Both the position numbers and the translations under genes were made by a program. Shown here piece by piece: positions 1 through 6,135 of a DNA stretch of 8,026 bases (within the stretch, counting starts at the first letter, position 1; the number at the start of each line of letters is the position of its first letter). The stretch comes from Gammaproteobacteria bacterium. GTDB lineage: Bacteria; Pseudomonadota; Gammaproteobacteria; GRL18. The notes beneath the pieces are model-generated. The model did no database searches. It was not told where the DNA came from and saw only the letters and a list, made by a program, of their open reading frames with translations. The stretch covers positions 1 through 8,026 of the forward strand of contig WTAX01000250.1 of assembly GCA_013139395.1 (NCBI GenBank), written 5' to 3'.

Positions 1-2
1 TC

Positions 3-200
3 TCTGTTTGTAAGGAGGTCAAAGCGGATATTTTTGTAATTGGCGAGGATTGGGGAAGAAAACCGCATAATTATGGTGTCGAACAATATTTAAAAGACCA
101 GGGAAAAGAGATTGTACAAATTAAATATAGCCCCAGAACCTCGTCTACTGCAATAAAGAAAACAGTTCTTTCTTTGCATAATACGGGCTTAAGAAATTAA
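3..200 (+). CDS. C-terminal fragment of a glycerol-3-phosphate cytidylyltransferase-like nucleotidyltransferase (partial, 5' end outside window)
   Basis: An open frame enters from the left edge and gives 65 residues before TAA at 198-200. The fragment reads ADIFVIGEDW at residues 8-17 and then SPRTSSTAIKK at 43-53. These match the end of the TagD/cytidylyltransferase-like fold: a core strand followed by a G-(D/E)-D-W segment, and the RTxxxSTTxIK signature that closes the nucleotide site, here shortened to RTSSTAIK. Family members transfer CMP from CTP to glycerol 3-phosphate or a related phosphate; in Gram-negative bacteria the product usually serves surface polysaccharide. The HxGH motif of the N-terminal half lies outside the window, so substrate and activity cannot be judged. 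The gene converges on rsuA with 48 bp between stop codons and no strong terminator. The family call is fairly secure; the exact substrate is inferred. Confidence 0.72.
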   Translation, partial: SVCKEVKADIFVIGEDWGRKPHNYGVEQYLKDQGKEIVQIKYSPRTSSTAIKKTVLSLHNTGLRN

Positions 201-248
201 TGCTTGAATGTCTCAACAAGCACAACTCTTGCGAAAAACAACTTATTT

Positions 249-941
249 CTAATTCATCGATGTAATTTCATCTTCCGTTAAATATCGCCATTCACCATCA
301 CCCAATTGGACATCTAAAGTGATCGAGCCAATACTGACACGGTGAAGTGCTTCAACATGATTGCCCACGGCTGCAAACATACGTTTAACCTGATGGTAGC
401 GGCCTTCTTGAATGCTTAACAATGCCTTCTGTTTAGATTGCAAAACAAGCTGTGCAGGTAGCGTCGGTTTTAACTCATTTTTGAGTAACAGTCCTTTTTT
501 AAAGAGTTCAATAATATCTGCACTAATATTTTCAGCCAAATCAACCTGATAAGATTTCTGGCAGTTTTTTTTAGGTGAGGTTATACGATGTGACCATTGG
601 CCATCATCAGTGATAAGAACTAATCCGGTGGTATCCACATCTAACCGTCCGACAATATGCAGACGGTCACGTTTATCAACATCAATCAGATTTAAAACCG
701 AAGGATGTACTTCATCTTGAGTCGAACAAATATACCCCAAAGGCTTATTCAGCATCAGGTATCGATGACCCAAAGTTGATATCTGTTCACCAAAATAAAA
801 TACTTGATCACTCCTTTTAACTTTAAAGGCTGTATTTTTTATGCATTCAAGATTAACAGAAATCTGACCCGATGAAATCGCTTTTTTGGCTAAAGAACGA
901 GTCAGGTTTGTATTTTGACAAATGTATTTATCGAGTCTCAT
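249..941 (-). CDS. rsuA: 16S rRNA pseudouridine(516) synthase RsuA
   Basis: This 230-residue protein should isomerise a single uridine of 16S rRNA (U516 in E. coli) to pseudouridine during small-subunit assembly. It has an N-terminal S4-like RNA-binding domain (about 1-60, starting MRLDKYICQNTNLTRSLAKK), then the catalytic domain. YLMLNKPLGYICS is typical of the RsuA/RluB/E/F branch, and GRLDVDTTGLVLITDDG holds the catalytic Asp. EGRYHQVKRMFAAVGNHV near the C-terminus is almost identical to E. coli RsuA, as is WSHRITSPKK, which separates it from RluB/E/F. I chose ATG at 939-941 because the S4 domain begins there and the length then matches E. coli RsuA (231 aa). The frame can be extended to a GTG at 987-989, adding 16 unrelated residues. 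The Shine-Dalgarno is weak. It is transcribed alone, from a likely promoter at 1026-1055. Confidence 0.93.
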   Translation of the reverse strand: MRLDKYICQNTNLTRSLAKKAISSGQISVNLECIKNTAFKVKRSDQVFYFGEQISTLGHRYLMLNKPLGYICSTQDEVHPSVLNLIDVDKRDRLHIVGRLDVDTTGLVLITDDGQWSHRITSPKKNCQKSYQVDLAENISADIIELFKKGLLLKNELKPTLPAQLVLQSKQKALLSIQEGRYHQVKRMFAAVGNHVEALHRVSIGSITLDVQLGDGEWRYLTEDEITSMN

Positions 942-1025
942 GAGAATACTTAATCGGGTTTCTGTTATTGACGAAAATATATGAATCACTGCTGATTTTA
1001 ATCAATTAAAAATTGTTCAGTGCGA

Positions 1026-1055
1026 ATTATACTAAGAAAGTGCTAAAACTATGAA
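1026..1055 (-). promoter_or_regulatory. Candidate sigma70 promoter of rsuA
   Basis: Read on the minus strand, a perfect TATAAT lies at 1026-1031 and TTCATA (4 of 6 to TTGACA) at 1050-1055, separated by 18 bp. It would start transcription near 1019, leaving about 78 nt of leader before the rsuA ATG. A 7-bp inverted repeat with a 2-nt centre (996-1011, TTTTAAT/ATTAAAA) falls within that leader. Position and -10 quality support it; activity is inferred. Confidence 0.45.
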
Positions 1056-1231
1056 ATTCTTATTGTCATTTTTAATGAATCATACAAACGACTCCACACA
1101 ATAAATCGCATCATTTAATATTATCTACATTGCCTCAAATATTTAGGTAAATACAAGTAGGAATTGGTTGATATTTATGCAAATTATATAAGATTGTTGA
1201 TACTCTTATTACTTTTCTAGTAAATAACAAG

Positions 1232-1266
1232 CTATTCACAGCTTTATCCACAGTATCTGTGAATAA
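1232..1266. promoter_or_regulatory. Cluster of three DnaA-box-like 9-mers in an inverted repeat
   Basis: TTATCCACA at 1244-1252 is a perfect consensus DnaA box (TTATNCACA) on the plus strand. TGTGAATAA at 1258-1266 is a perfect box on the minus strand (TTATTCACA). CTATTCACA at 1232-1240 differs at one position. The three sit within 35 bp with gaps of 3 and 5 bp. The outer two form a perfect 9-bp inverted repeat, TATTCACAG (1233-1241) and CTGTGAATA (1257-1265). Such spacing is typical of cooperative DnaA binding at an origin, a titration or reactivation site, or a DnaA-controlled promoter. The adjacent genes (rsuA, adk) are not the usual oriC neighbours, so which role applies is open. Confidence 0.5.
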
Positions 1267-1573
1267 AAATTATTGCATTTAACTGGCTATATATTGGAAG
1301 TAGTGACTATATTGAAGATTTCGAATTCTAAAGATTTCGTCAACTTATAATAGCCGCTTTATGCTAAATTTAAGGACGAGTATAGTTGACTAGAATCACT
1401 GCAAAGTACAATGAGCGACCAGGTTAATAACTGATCAAAATTATGATTTTAGATTGTAATACACATCTTGTTTGAATCATGAAATTTCCGCTTTTCACCC
1501 ATACTAAATTAAATAAGGAAATGCTAATTTTCAGCTTAAGGTCAAAACCAGAATTTTTACATTATTAATCAAT

Positions 1574-1602
1574 AAAAAAAGCCCTCTAACGGGGGCTTTT
1601 TT
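1574..1602 (-). terminator. Rho-independent terminator of adk
   Basis: GCCC at 1581-1584 pairs with GGGC at 1593-1596 around an 8-nt loop. The flanking A-tract (1574-1580) and T-tract (1597-1602) can lengthen the stem. On the minus strand the hairpin is followed by seven U, 32 bp past the adk stop, so it should end adk transcripts. The six T on the plus strand mean it could also stop transcription entering from the other side. Confidence 0.88.
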
Positions 1603-1633
1603 GATCGTTGTTAATAATGTCTGTTGCTATTAA

Positions 1634-2311
1634 TTACAAAGCAGCCATTATCTCTTCTGTTACTTCACCAATTGACGGGCCACCGTCAATTGAAATGACT
1701 TTAGTTAACTCGCTATGTCCTTTGAAGAAATTAACTGCAGCCATAGTACCTGTGTTTTCGTCATAATAAATATCATGACGCTTATCAATGGCCTCATCAT
1801 CCTGATCATCAGGACGAGCAGATAGTTCACCGCCACAAACACGACAGACCATTTTACCGTCTTTTTCTGCGGGTTTAATCGCATCAAAGGCAATATGATT
1901 AGGGTGGTTATTATCATTTGCACATAAGCGGCGACCAGTAATACGAAGTTTTGCAACATCTCGATCTAAAATGATTTCAATGACATAATCTAAATGTATT
2001 TTTTCATCTAATAAAGCTTTGGATAATGTTTCTGCCTGAACTTTATTGCGTGGAAAACCATCTAATAACCAGCCGTTTTTACAATCATCTTCTTTGAGAC
2101 GATCCAGGATCATTGGAATAGTAATATCGTCTGGTACTAAATCACCACGATCAATATATTCTTTTGCCTGTTTACCTAATTCTGTACCGCCACCGATGTT
2201 TTTACGAAAAATGGCACCGGATTCAATATGAGCAATATTGTACTTTTCCTGAACGATTGCGCCCTGAGTACCCTTACCACTACCATTTGGTCCAAACATT
2301 AATATATTCAT
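1634..2311 (-). CDS. adk: Adenylate kinase
   Basis: Cytosolic kinase that interconverts ATP plus AMP and two ADP. At 225 residues it is a long-LID form. The P-loop is GPNGSGKGT at residues 7-15, a variant of the usual GAPGAGKGT. The AMP-binding part has S31, G32 and R36, then DGFPR at 84-88. The LID begins at GRR (127-129) and extends to about 180, containing RPDD at 166-169 and R178. Cysteines at 130, 156 and 159 (the last two as C-x2-C), with histidines at 136 and 139, suggest a metal-binding LID, whereas E. coli Adk has none. The ATG at 2309-2311 is preceded by AGGGA at good spacing. The terminator at 1574-1602 ends the gene. The pentapeptide gene lies 110 bp upstream on the same strand, so read-through is possible, but the gap is large enough for a promoter. 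Confidence 0.95.
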   Translation of the reverse strand: MNILMFGPNGSGKGTQGAIVQEKYNIAHIESGAIFRKNIGGGTELGKQAKEYIDRGDLVPDDITIPMILDRLKEDDCKNGWLLDGFPRNKVQAETLSKALLDEKIHLDYVIEIILDRDVAKLRITGRRLCANDNNHPNHIAFDAIKPAEKDGKMVCRVCGGELSARPDDQDDEAIDKRHDIYYDENTGTMAAVNFFKGHSELTKVISIDGGPSIGEVTEEIMAAL

Positions 2312-2332
2312 ATAGTTCCCTTTTTTTATTTG

Positions 2333-2361
2333 TACAATTTAAGTTAATACAATTTGAGTTA
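2333..2361. repeat. Two-copy 15-bp tandem repeat in the adk leader
   Basis: TACAATTTAAGTTA (2333-2346) and TACAATTTGAGTTA (2348-2361) match at 13 of 14 positions with a 15-bp period. They lie just upstream of the adk ribosome binding site. They could be a pair of protein-binding half-sites or merely a small slippage duplication; the sequence alone does not decide. Confidence 0.5.
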
Positions 2362-2421
2362 GTGACTCGCTAAAATTTAATGGTTGTCATATTACTATGC
2401 AATTTATGGTTCGACAATAGC

Positions 2422-3201
2422 TTAGTGTATTTTTCCACTTGAATCCATTTGCTTATATAGCGCATCAGGAATATTTTTTGCCCTGGAAAAATCAGTGTTT
2501 TCAAATAAAACATTGTCAAAATGAGCATCTTTTAGATCAGAGCCAATCAGACTGGTGTCAGTTAATTGTGAACCATTTAATGTGGTTTCATGCATAATTG
2601 TTTGATTTAGATTGCTTTCTTCCAGTGCGGCACCTGTGAGATTAGAGCCGCTAAGATCGACATTCACTAAAATAGAATTAATGAGCACTGCGCGTAACAT
2701 TTTGCTGTTTTTGATTTCACTGCCCGTTAAATCAGTCTCTTCCATATTGATATCTTTCATATGGGCTTCATTAAAAAAGGCATTGTGTGCCATGGCAAAG
2801 TTAATTTTTGTACCAAACATAAAAGCTTTACTCAGGTTGGCATTATTTAAATTAGCGCCATCAAACTGAGTGTGGAATAAATTACTTTCCTGTAAATCGA
2901 CGTTTTTAAGATTACAACCGGAAAAATTACTCCATTTCAGACTGGACTTGCGGATGCTGGCACCTTCTAAATTACAATCAATAAATTGTGCATTATCTAA
3001 TTTTGTGCCATCCAGTTTTACACCACGTAGATCTGCGTTAAGGATTTTTTTTCCTGAAAAATCACAATGACTTAAATTTGTGAAAGGTTTAGGCGTTTCA
3101 CAATTGCCTTTTTGCAAAATATTTTTTTCATCGGGATGATTTTCTGCCATACTAACGGCAGAGAATAGAAACAAGCAAAAGAGTAAAAAGGTGAAGCGCA
3201 T
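2422..3201 (-). CDS. Exported pentapeptide-repeat protein
   Basis: A 259-residue protein of unknown function. Residues 1-19 form a Sec signal peptide: a basic start (MRF), a hydrophobic core, and a likely signal peptidase I site at AVSMA before ENHP. The mature protein should therefore be periplasmic or outside the cell. From about residue 38 to 242 it is built of A(D/N)LxX-type pentapeptides, for example NADLRG at 55-60, DGANLNNANLSKA at 114-126 and VDLSGSNLTGAAL at 181-193, giving roughly 40 repeats. Such repeats fold as a right-handed quadrilateral beta-helix. Cysteines at 34, 46, 76 and 96 could matter in an oxidising compartment. The signal peptide argues against a Qnr-like gyrase-protecting role. 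A divergent promoter region with an FNR-type box lies upstream. The ribosome binding site is weak (AAGG about 12 nt before ATG). Confidence 0.85.
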   Translation of the reverse strand: MRFTFLLFCLFLFSAVSMAENHPDEKNILQKGNCETPKPFTNLSHCDFSGKKILNADLRGVKLDGTKLDNAQFIDCNLEGASIRKSSLKWSNFSGCNLKNVDLQESNLFHTQFDGANLNNANLSKAFMFGTKINFAMAHNAFFNEAHMKDINMEETDLTGSEIKNSKMLRAVLINSILVNVDLSGSNLTGAALEESNLNQTIMHETTLNGSQLTDTSLIGSDLKDAHFDNVLFENTDFSRAKNIPDALYKQMDSSGKIH

Positions 3202-3235
3202 AATGTGTGTAGCCTTAGCTTTTAATAAGCTATTG

Positions 3236-3277
3236 AATGTACCATTAAAGCGAATAAATAGCGCTGATCTATATCAA
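3236..3277 (-). promoter_or_regulatory. FNR/Anr-type box and candidate class II promoter of the exported pentapeptide gene
   Basis: CTGAT-CTAT-ATCAA at 3264-3277 matches the FNR/Anr consensus TTGAT-N4-ATCAA at 9 of 10 positions. On the minus strand TACATT at 3236-3241 is a 4-of-6 match to a -10 hexamer. If used, it sets the start near 3229 and places the box centre exactly at -41.5, the classic class II activator position. No -35 is present at the expected place (GCGCTA), which fits activator dependence. The box is also about 170 bp upstream of the glutamate dehydrogenase ATG, so it could act that way instead. Confidence 0.45.
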
Positions 3278-3378
3278 TTATTTACCATAGCTATATACTT
3301 GGTTTTATGCTTGGAAGTACATTAAGTTATTGTTCTATTGCTATGATTTTAAATGGTTTGTTGTTAAGTAAACGCTTT

Positions 3379-3406
3379 TTGTATGCTGGCTGTTTACCTT
3401 TAATAT
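3379..3406 (+). promoter_or_regulatory. Weak candidate promoter of the glutamate dehydrogenase run
   Basis: TTGTAT (3379-3384) and TAATAT (3401-3406) are separated by 16 bp, about 35 bp before the start codon. Both hexamers are poor matches (3 and 4 of 6). A GTAAAC/GTTTAC inverted repeat (3368-3373 and 3392-3397) surrounds the spacer and could be an operator. It is offered as the best candidate seen, not as a firm call. Confidence 0.22.
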
Positions 3407-3439
3407 TTGTCTTTTTATTGAAACAAACAGGATGGATTT

Positions 3440-4861
3440 ATGAGTAAAGCATTTAATGAACCCAGTTTTCGTGATGGTGTCAATCTGATGGTCGATCGGG
3501 CTATCTCTGTGATGAAGCTTGAAGATGGTGTTGCTAAAGCGATTAAAGCCTGTAATGCCGTTTTACAGGTTCAGTTTCCAGTAAAAATACGCGGTAAGAT
3601 TGAAGTCTTTACGGGTTGGCGTGCTACTCATAGTACCCACCGTTTGCCTTCTAAAGGAGGTATACGCTATGCACCTTATGCCGATCAAGAAGAGGTTGAA
3701 GCGTTAGCTGCTTTGATGACCTATAAATGTGCGATCGTTGATGTTCCCTTTGGCGGCTCAAAAGGGGCCTTATTAATTGATCCGTCTCAGTATTCCCGAG
3801 ATGAAATGGAGATGATCACTCGTCGTTTTACTTTAGAACTGATTCGTAAAGGTTTTTTAAGTCCCTCAACGAATGTGCCGGCTCCTGACATTGGTACTGG
3901 ACAAAGAGAGATGTCATGGATGGCGGATACTTATAAACATCTGCATCCTGATGATATTAACTATGTCGCCTGTGTTACCGGAAAACCTGTCCATCATGGT
4001 GGTATTCAGGGACGTATTGAAGCGACAGGACGCGGAATTCAGTATGCCATTAAAGAATTTTTTCGCCATTCTGAAGATGTTAAAAATGCCAATATGAAGG
4101 GTGGTCTGGATGGTAAAACCTGTGTCATTCAAGGTTTAGGCAATGTCGGCTACCATGCCGCCAAGTTTTTGTCAGAGGAAGATGGTGTAAAAATTACTGC
4201 TGTTATTGAATATAACGGCGCTTTGATTAATGACGAAGGCATTGATATTGAACAATTGCATCAGCACATAGAGGAGCATGAGGGTATTCAAACATTTCCT
4301 TGTGCCCAATTTGTTGAGCAAGGACAGGATGTACTTGAAAAACAATGCGACATTTTGATTCCAGCCGCATTAGAAAGTCAGATCACCATGGAAAATGCCG
4401 ATCGTATTGATGCTAAACTCATCGTCGAAGCTGCTAATGGACCTATTAGTTTTGGTGCGGATGATATCCTGAAAAAAAAAGGCATTGTGGTTATCCCGGA
4501 TGCTTATGCGAATGCTGGTGGTGTGACCGTATCTTACTTTGAGTGGATACGTAATATTTCACACATTCGCTTTGGTCGTATGCAGCGTCGACATGATCAA
4601 ATACGTGGTGAGAATATGACTAAAGTGTTGGAAGAAGCGACAGGACATACAGTATCTGAGCAAATTCGTAATAATATTAGTCGCGGAGCAGATGAGCTGG
4701 ATCTGGTGCGCTCCGGGCTGGATGATACCATGCGTCTTGCGTATCAGGAAATTCGCGCCACTATGGAAAATGATGAAAAAATTACTGATTTGAGAACCGC
4801 AGTTTATGTCACTGCCATTAGAAAAATAGCTCGCTCCTATATTGAAATTGGTGTTTTTTAA
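3440..4861 (+). CDS. Glutamate dehydrogenase (Glu/Leu/Phe/Val dehydrogenase family)
   Basis: Cytosolic enzyme that oxidatively deaminates glutamate to 2-oxoglutarate and ammonium, or the reverse, with NAD(P). At 473 residues it is usual length for a hexameric GDH. K72 (SKGGIRY), K96 (MTYK) and K108 (PFGGSKGA) have the 24- and 12-residue spacing of the substrate and catalytic lysines in Clostridium symbiosum GDH. D150 in PDIGTG is the catalytic Asp. The Rossmann domain starts near 225 with QGLGNVG (231-237), and E258 at the end of the second strand leans towards NAD. EAANGP (330-335) and PDAYANAGGVTVSYFEW (353-369) are family hallmarks. The second Gly of GGSKGG is Ala110. The ATG follows CAGGAT at suitable spacing. 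It leads a co-directional set: roxA-like begins 33 bp later. Amino-acid specificity (Glu rather than Leu/Phe) is inferred from overall similarity. Confidence 0.9.
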   Translation: MSKAFNEPSFRDGVNLMVDRAISVMKLEDGVAKAIKACNAVLQVQFPVKIRGKIEVFTGWRATHSTHRLPSKGGIRYAPYADQEEVEALAALMTYKCAIVDVPFGGSKGALLIDPSQYSRDEMEMITRRFTLELIRKGFLSPSTNVPAPDIGTGQREMSWMADTYKHLHPDDINYVACVTGKPVHHGGIQGRIEATGRGIQYAIKEFFRHSEDVKNANMKGGLDGKTCVIQGLGNVGYHAAKFLSEEDGVKITAVIEYNGALINDEGIDIEQLHQHIEEHEGIQTFPCAQFVEQGQDVLEKQCDILIPAALESQITMENADRIDAKLIVEAANGPISFGADDILKKKGIVVIPDAYANAGGVTVSYFEWIRNISHIRFGRMQRRHDQIRGENMTKVLEEATGHTVSEQIRNNISRGADELDLVRSGLDDTMRLAYQEIRATMENDEKITDLRTAVYVTAIRKIARSYIEIGVF

Positions 4862-4894
4862 TTAATGCCGCAACAACTGATGATATAAAAACTT

Positions 4895-6082
4895 ATGTTA
4901 GAAAAAGAAGTAAAAACCCCATTGGGTGATATGTCTGTTGATACTTTTCTTGAAGAGTATTGGCAAAAGAAGCCGCTGTTAGTTAAACAGGCTTTTCCTG
5001 ATTTTGAAACGCCTGTTTCACCCGATGAATTAGCCGGCTTGTCCTGTGAAGAAGAGATAAATTCACGGATTGTAATAGAAAAAGGAGGCGATCATCCATG
5101 GCAGGCCATTCATGGCCCGATGGATGAAGATGTGTTTGCTAAAATGCCGGAAACACACTGGACTTTAGTGGTCAATGATTTAGAAAAATGTATTCCGGAA
5201 CTTGCCTGGATCACTGATCAGTTTCGCTTTATTCCTGAGTGGCATTTAGATGATCTCATGAGTAGTTGGGCAGCACCGGAAGGCTCTGTTGGTCCTCATA
5301 TCGATCTTTATGATGTATTTATTTTGCAAGGTGATGGTAAAAGGCGCTGGCAGATCAGTACTCAGCCTGTAGCTGAAGATAATGTCATGCCAGGAATTGC
5401 CATTCGACTGCAAAAAGACTTTACTCCCGAATTTGAATGGATTTTAGAGCCGGGTGATATGATGTATCTACCTGCCGGTGTTTCTCATCATGGCGTATCT
5501 ATTGGAGAAAGCAGCAGTTATTCAATTGGTTTTCGTGCCACCAGCCACACTGATTTAGTCAATGATTTTATTGCTCATGTGACCAATGACCTGTCTATTA
5601 ATAAGACCTATCAATTACCTCATGGCGCATTAAAATCCCATCCTAATGAAATTACTCCTGCTGCAATTGAAGAAATACGTAGTATCTTTCGCCAATACCT
5701 CAATCCGGAAAGTCAGGAACTCAGTCGTTGGTTTGGACAGTTTGTTAGTGATTCTAAAGTCGATTATTTAAATGAATGTGAACAGCAAGTCGAAGATTTA
5801 TCCCAATTAAAACAATTATTAATGGCAGAAGGAGCTTCTCTGTTACGCCACCCGGCCAGTCGCTTTGCATTTATAAAATCACCTCCAGATGATTCTTTAT
5901 CAGAGCAGACCTGTCTTCTGTTTGTTGATGGAGAGGATTATCAGGTTTCAGAAAATTTTGCAAAAAAGCTCTGTGAGCAACGACAAGTGGACCTGGACGA
6001 ACTGATAAAAATTGCTTCAAAAAATGAGCAGGATTTTATTATTAACCTTTATAACTCCGGCAAGCTTTACCCGGATTATTAA
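4895..6082 (+). CDS. roxA: RoxA/YcfD-like cupin (JmjC) ribosomal oxygenase
   Basis: Predicted Fe(II)- and 2-oxoglutarate-dependent oxygenase; the E. coli relative YcfD hydroxylates an arginine of ribosomal protein L16. It has 395 residues against 373 in E. coli. An N-terminal WQKKPLLVKQAF (23-34) and SPDELAGL (42-49) match YcfD. The JmjC core has GPHIDLYDVFILQGDGKRRW (133-152), giving iron ligands H135 and D137. LEPGDMMYLPAGVSHHGVSIG (184-204) gives the third ligand, H198. YSIGFRA (209-215) closes the core. A helical dimerisation region and a C-terminal winged-helix-like part follow. Start choice is unsure: the ATG at 4895 has no clear Shine-Dalgarno, and Met13 (4931) is an alternative, but YcfD homology begins near residue 9. 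It sits 33 bp after the dehydrogenase, probably in the same transcript, and 53 bp before the methyltransferase. Confidence 0.9.
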   Translation: MLEKEVKTPLGDMSVDTFLEEYWQKKPLLVKQAFPDFETPVSPDELAGLSCEEEINSRIVIEKGGDHPWQAIHGPMDEDVFAKMPETHWTLVVNDLEKCIPELAWITDQFRFIPEWHLDDLMSSWAAPEGSVGPHIDLYDVFILQGDGKRRWQISTQPVAEDNVMPGIAIRLQKDFTPEFEWILEPGDMMYLPAGVSHHGVSIGESSSYSIGFRATSHTDLVNDFIAHVTNDLSINKTYQLPHGALKSHPNEITPAAIEEIRSIFRQYLNPESQELSRWFGQFVSDSKVDYLNECEQQVEDLSQLKQLLMAEGASLLRHPASRFAFIKSPPDDSLSEQTCLLFVDGEDYQVSENFAKKLCEQRQVDLDELIKIASKNEQDFIINLYNSGKLYPDY

Positions 6083-6135
6083 TACATCGAGCTATAGAGA
6101 GACAGAACTTTGATTTTTAGTATGAGCTCAAGGCA

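Larger units (their letters stand above)
942..1573. other. Long AT-rich intergenic region
   Basis: About 630 bp separate rsuA and the adk terminator, the largest gene-free stretch here. From left to right it holds the likely rsuA promoter (1026-1055), a TATTTA/TAAATA inverted repeat (1140-1153), a cluster of three DnaA-box-like 9-mers (1232-1266), two 9-bp direct repeats (1315-1323 and 1331-1339) before a perfect TATAAT (1346-1351), and a 29-codon ORF without a ribosome binding site (1479-1568). I see no tRNA cloverleaf, no recognisable riboswitch and no protein-coding remnant of a known gene. Confidence 0.6.

Noticed and set aside
201..222. TGCTTG/CAAGCA inverted repeat between two converging genes as a terminator
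   Set aside because: Only 6 bp with a 10-nt loop and no T-tract on either side; too weak to call.
942..989. GTG-initiated N-terminal extension of rsuA
   Set aside because: The S4 domain and family length fit the ATG at 941; the extra 16 residues have no counterpart in RsuA.
1168..1181. Second FNR-like site in the long intergenic region
   Set aside because: Only 8 of 10 matches with a broken second half-site, and no promoter at a fitting distance.
1479..1568. 29-codon plus-strand ORF before the terminator
   Set aside because: No ribosome binding site, no recognisable sequence feature, and such ORFs are common in AT-rich DNA; noted only with the possible small RNA.
2612..3070. Plus-strand ORFs of 85 and 66 codons
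   Set aside because: Antisense to the exported pentapeptide gene; Leu/Ser-rich translations are by-products of the repeats.
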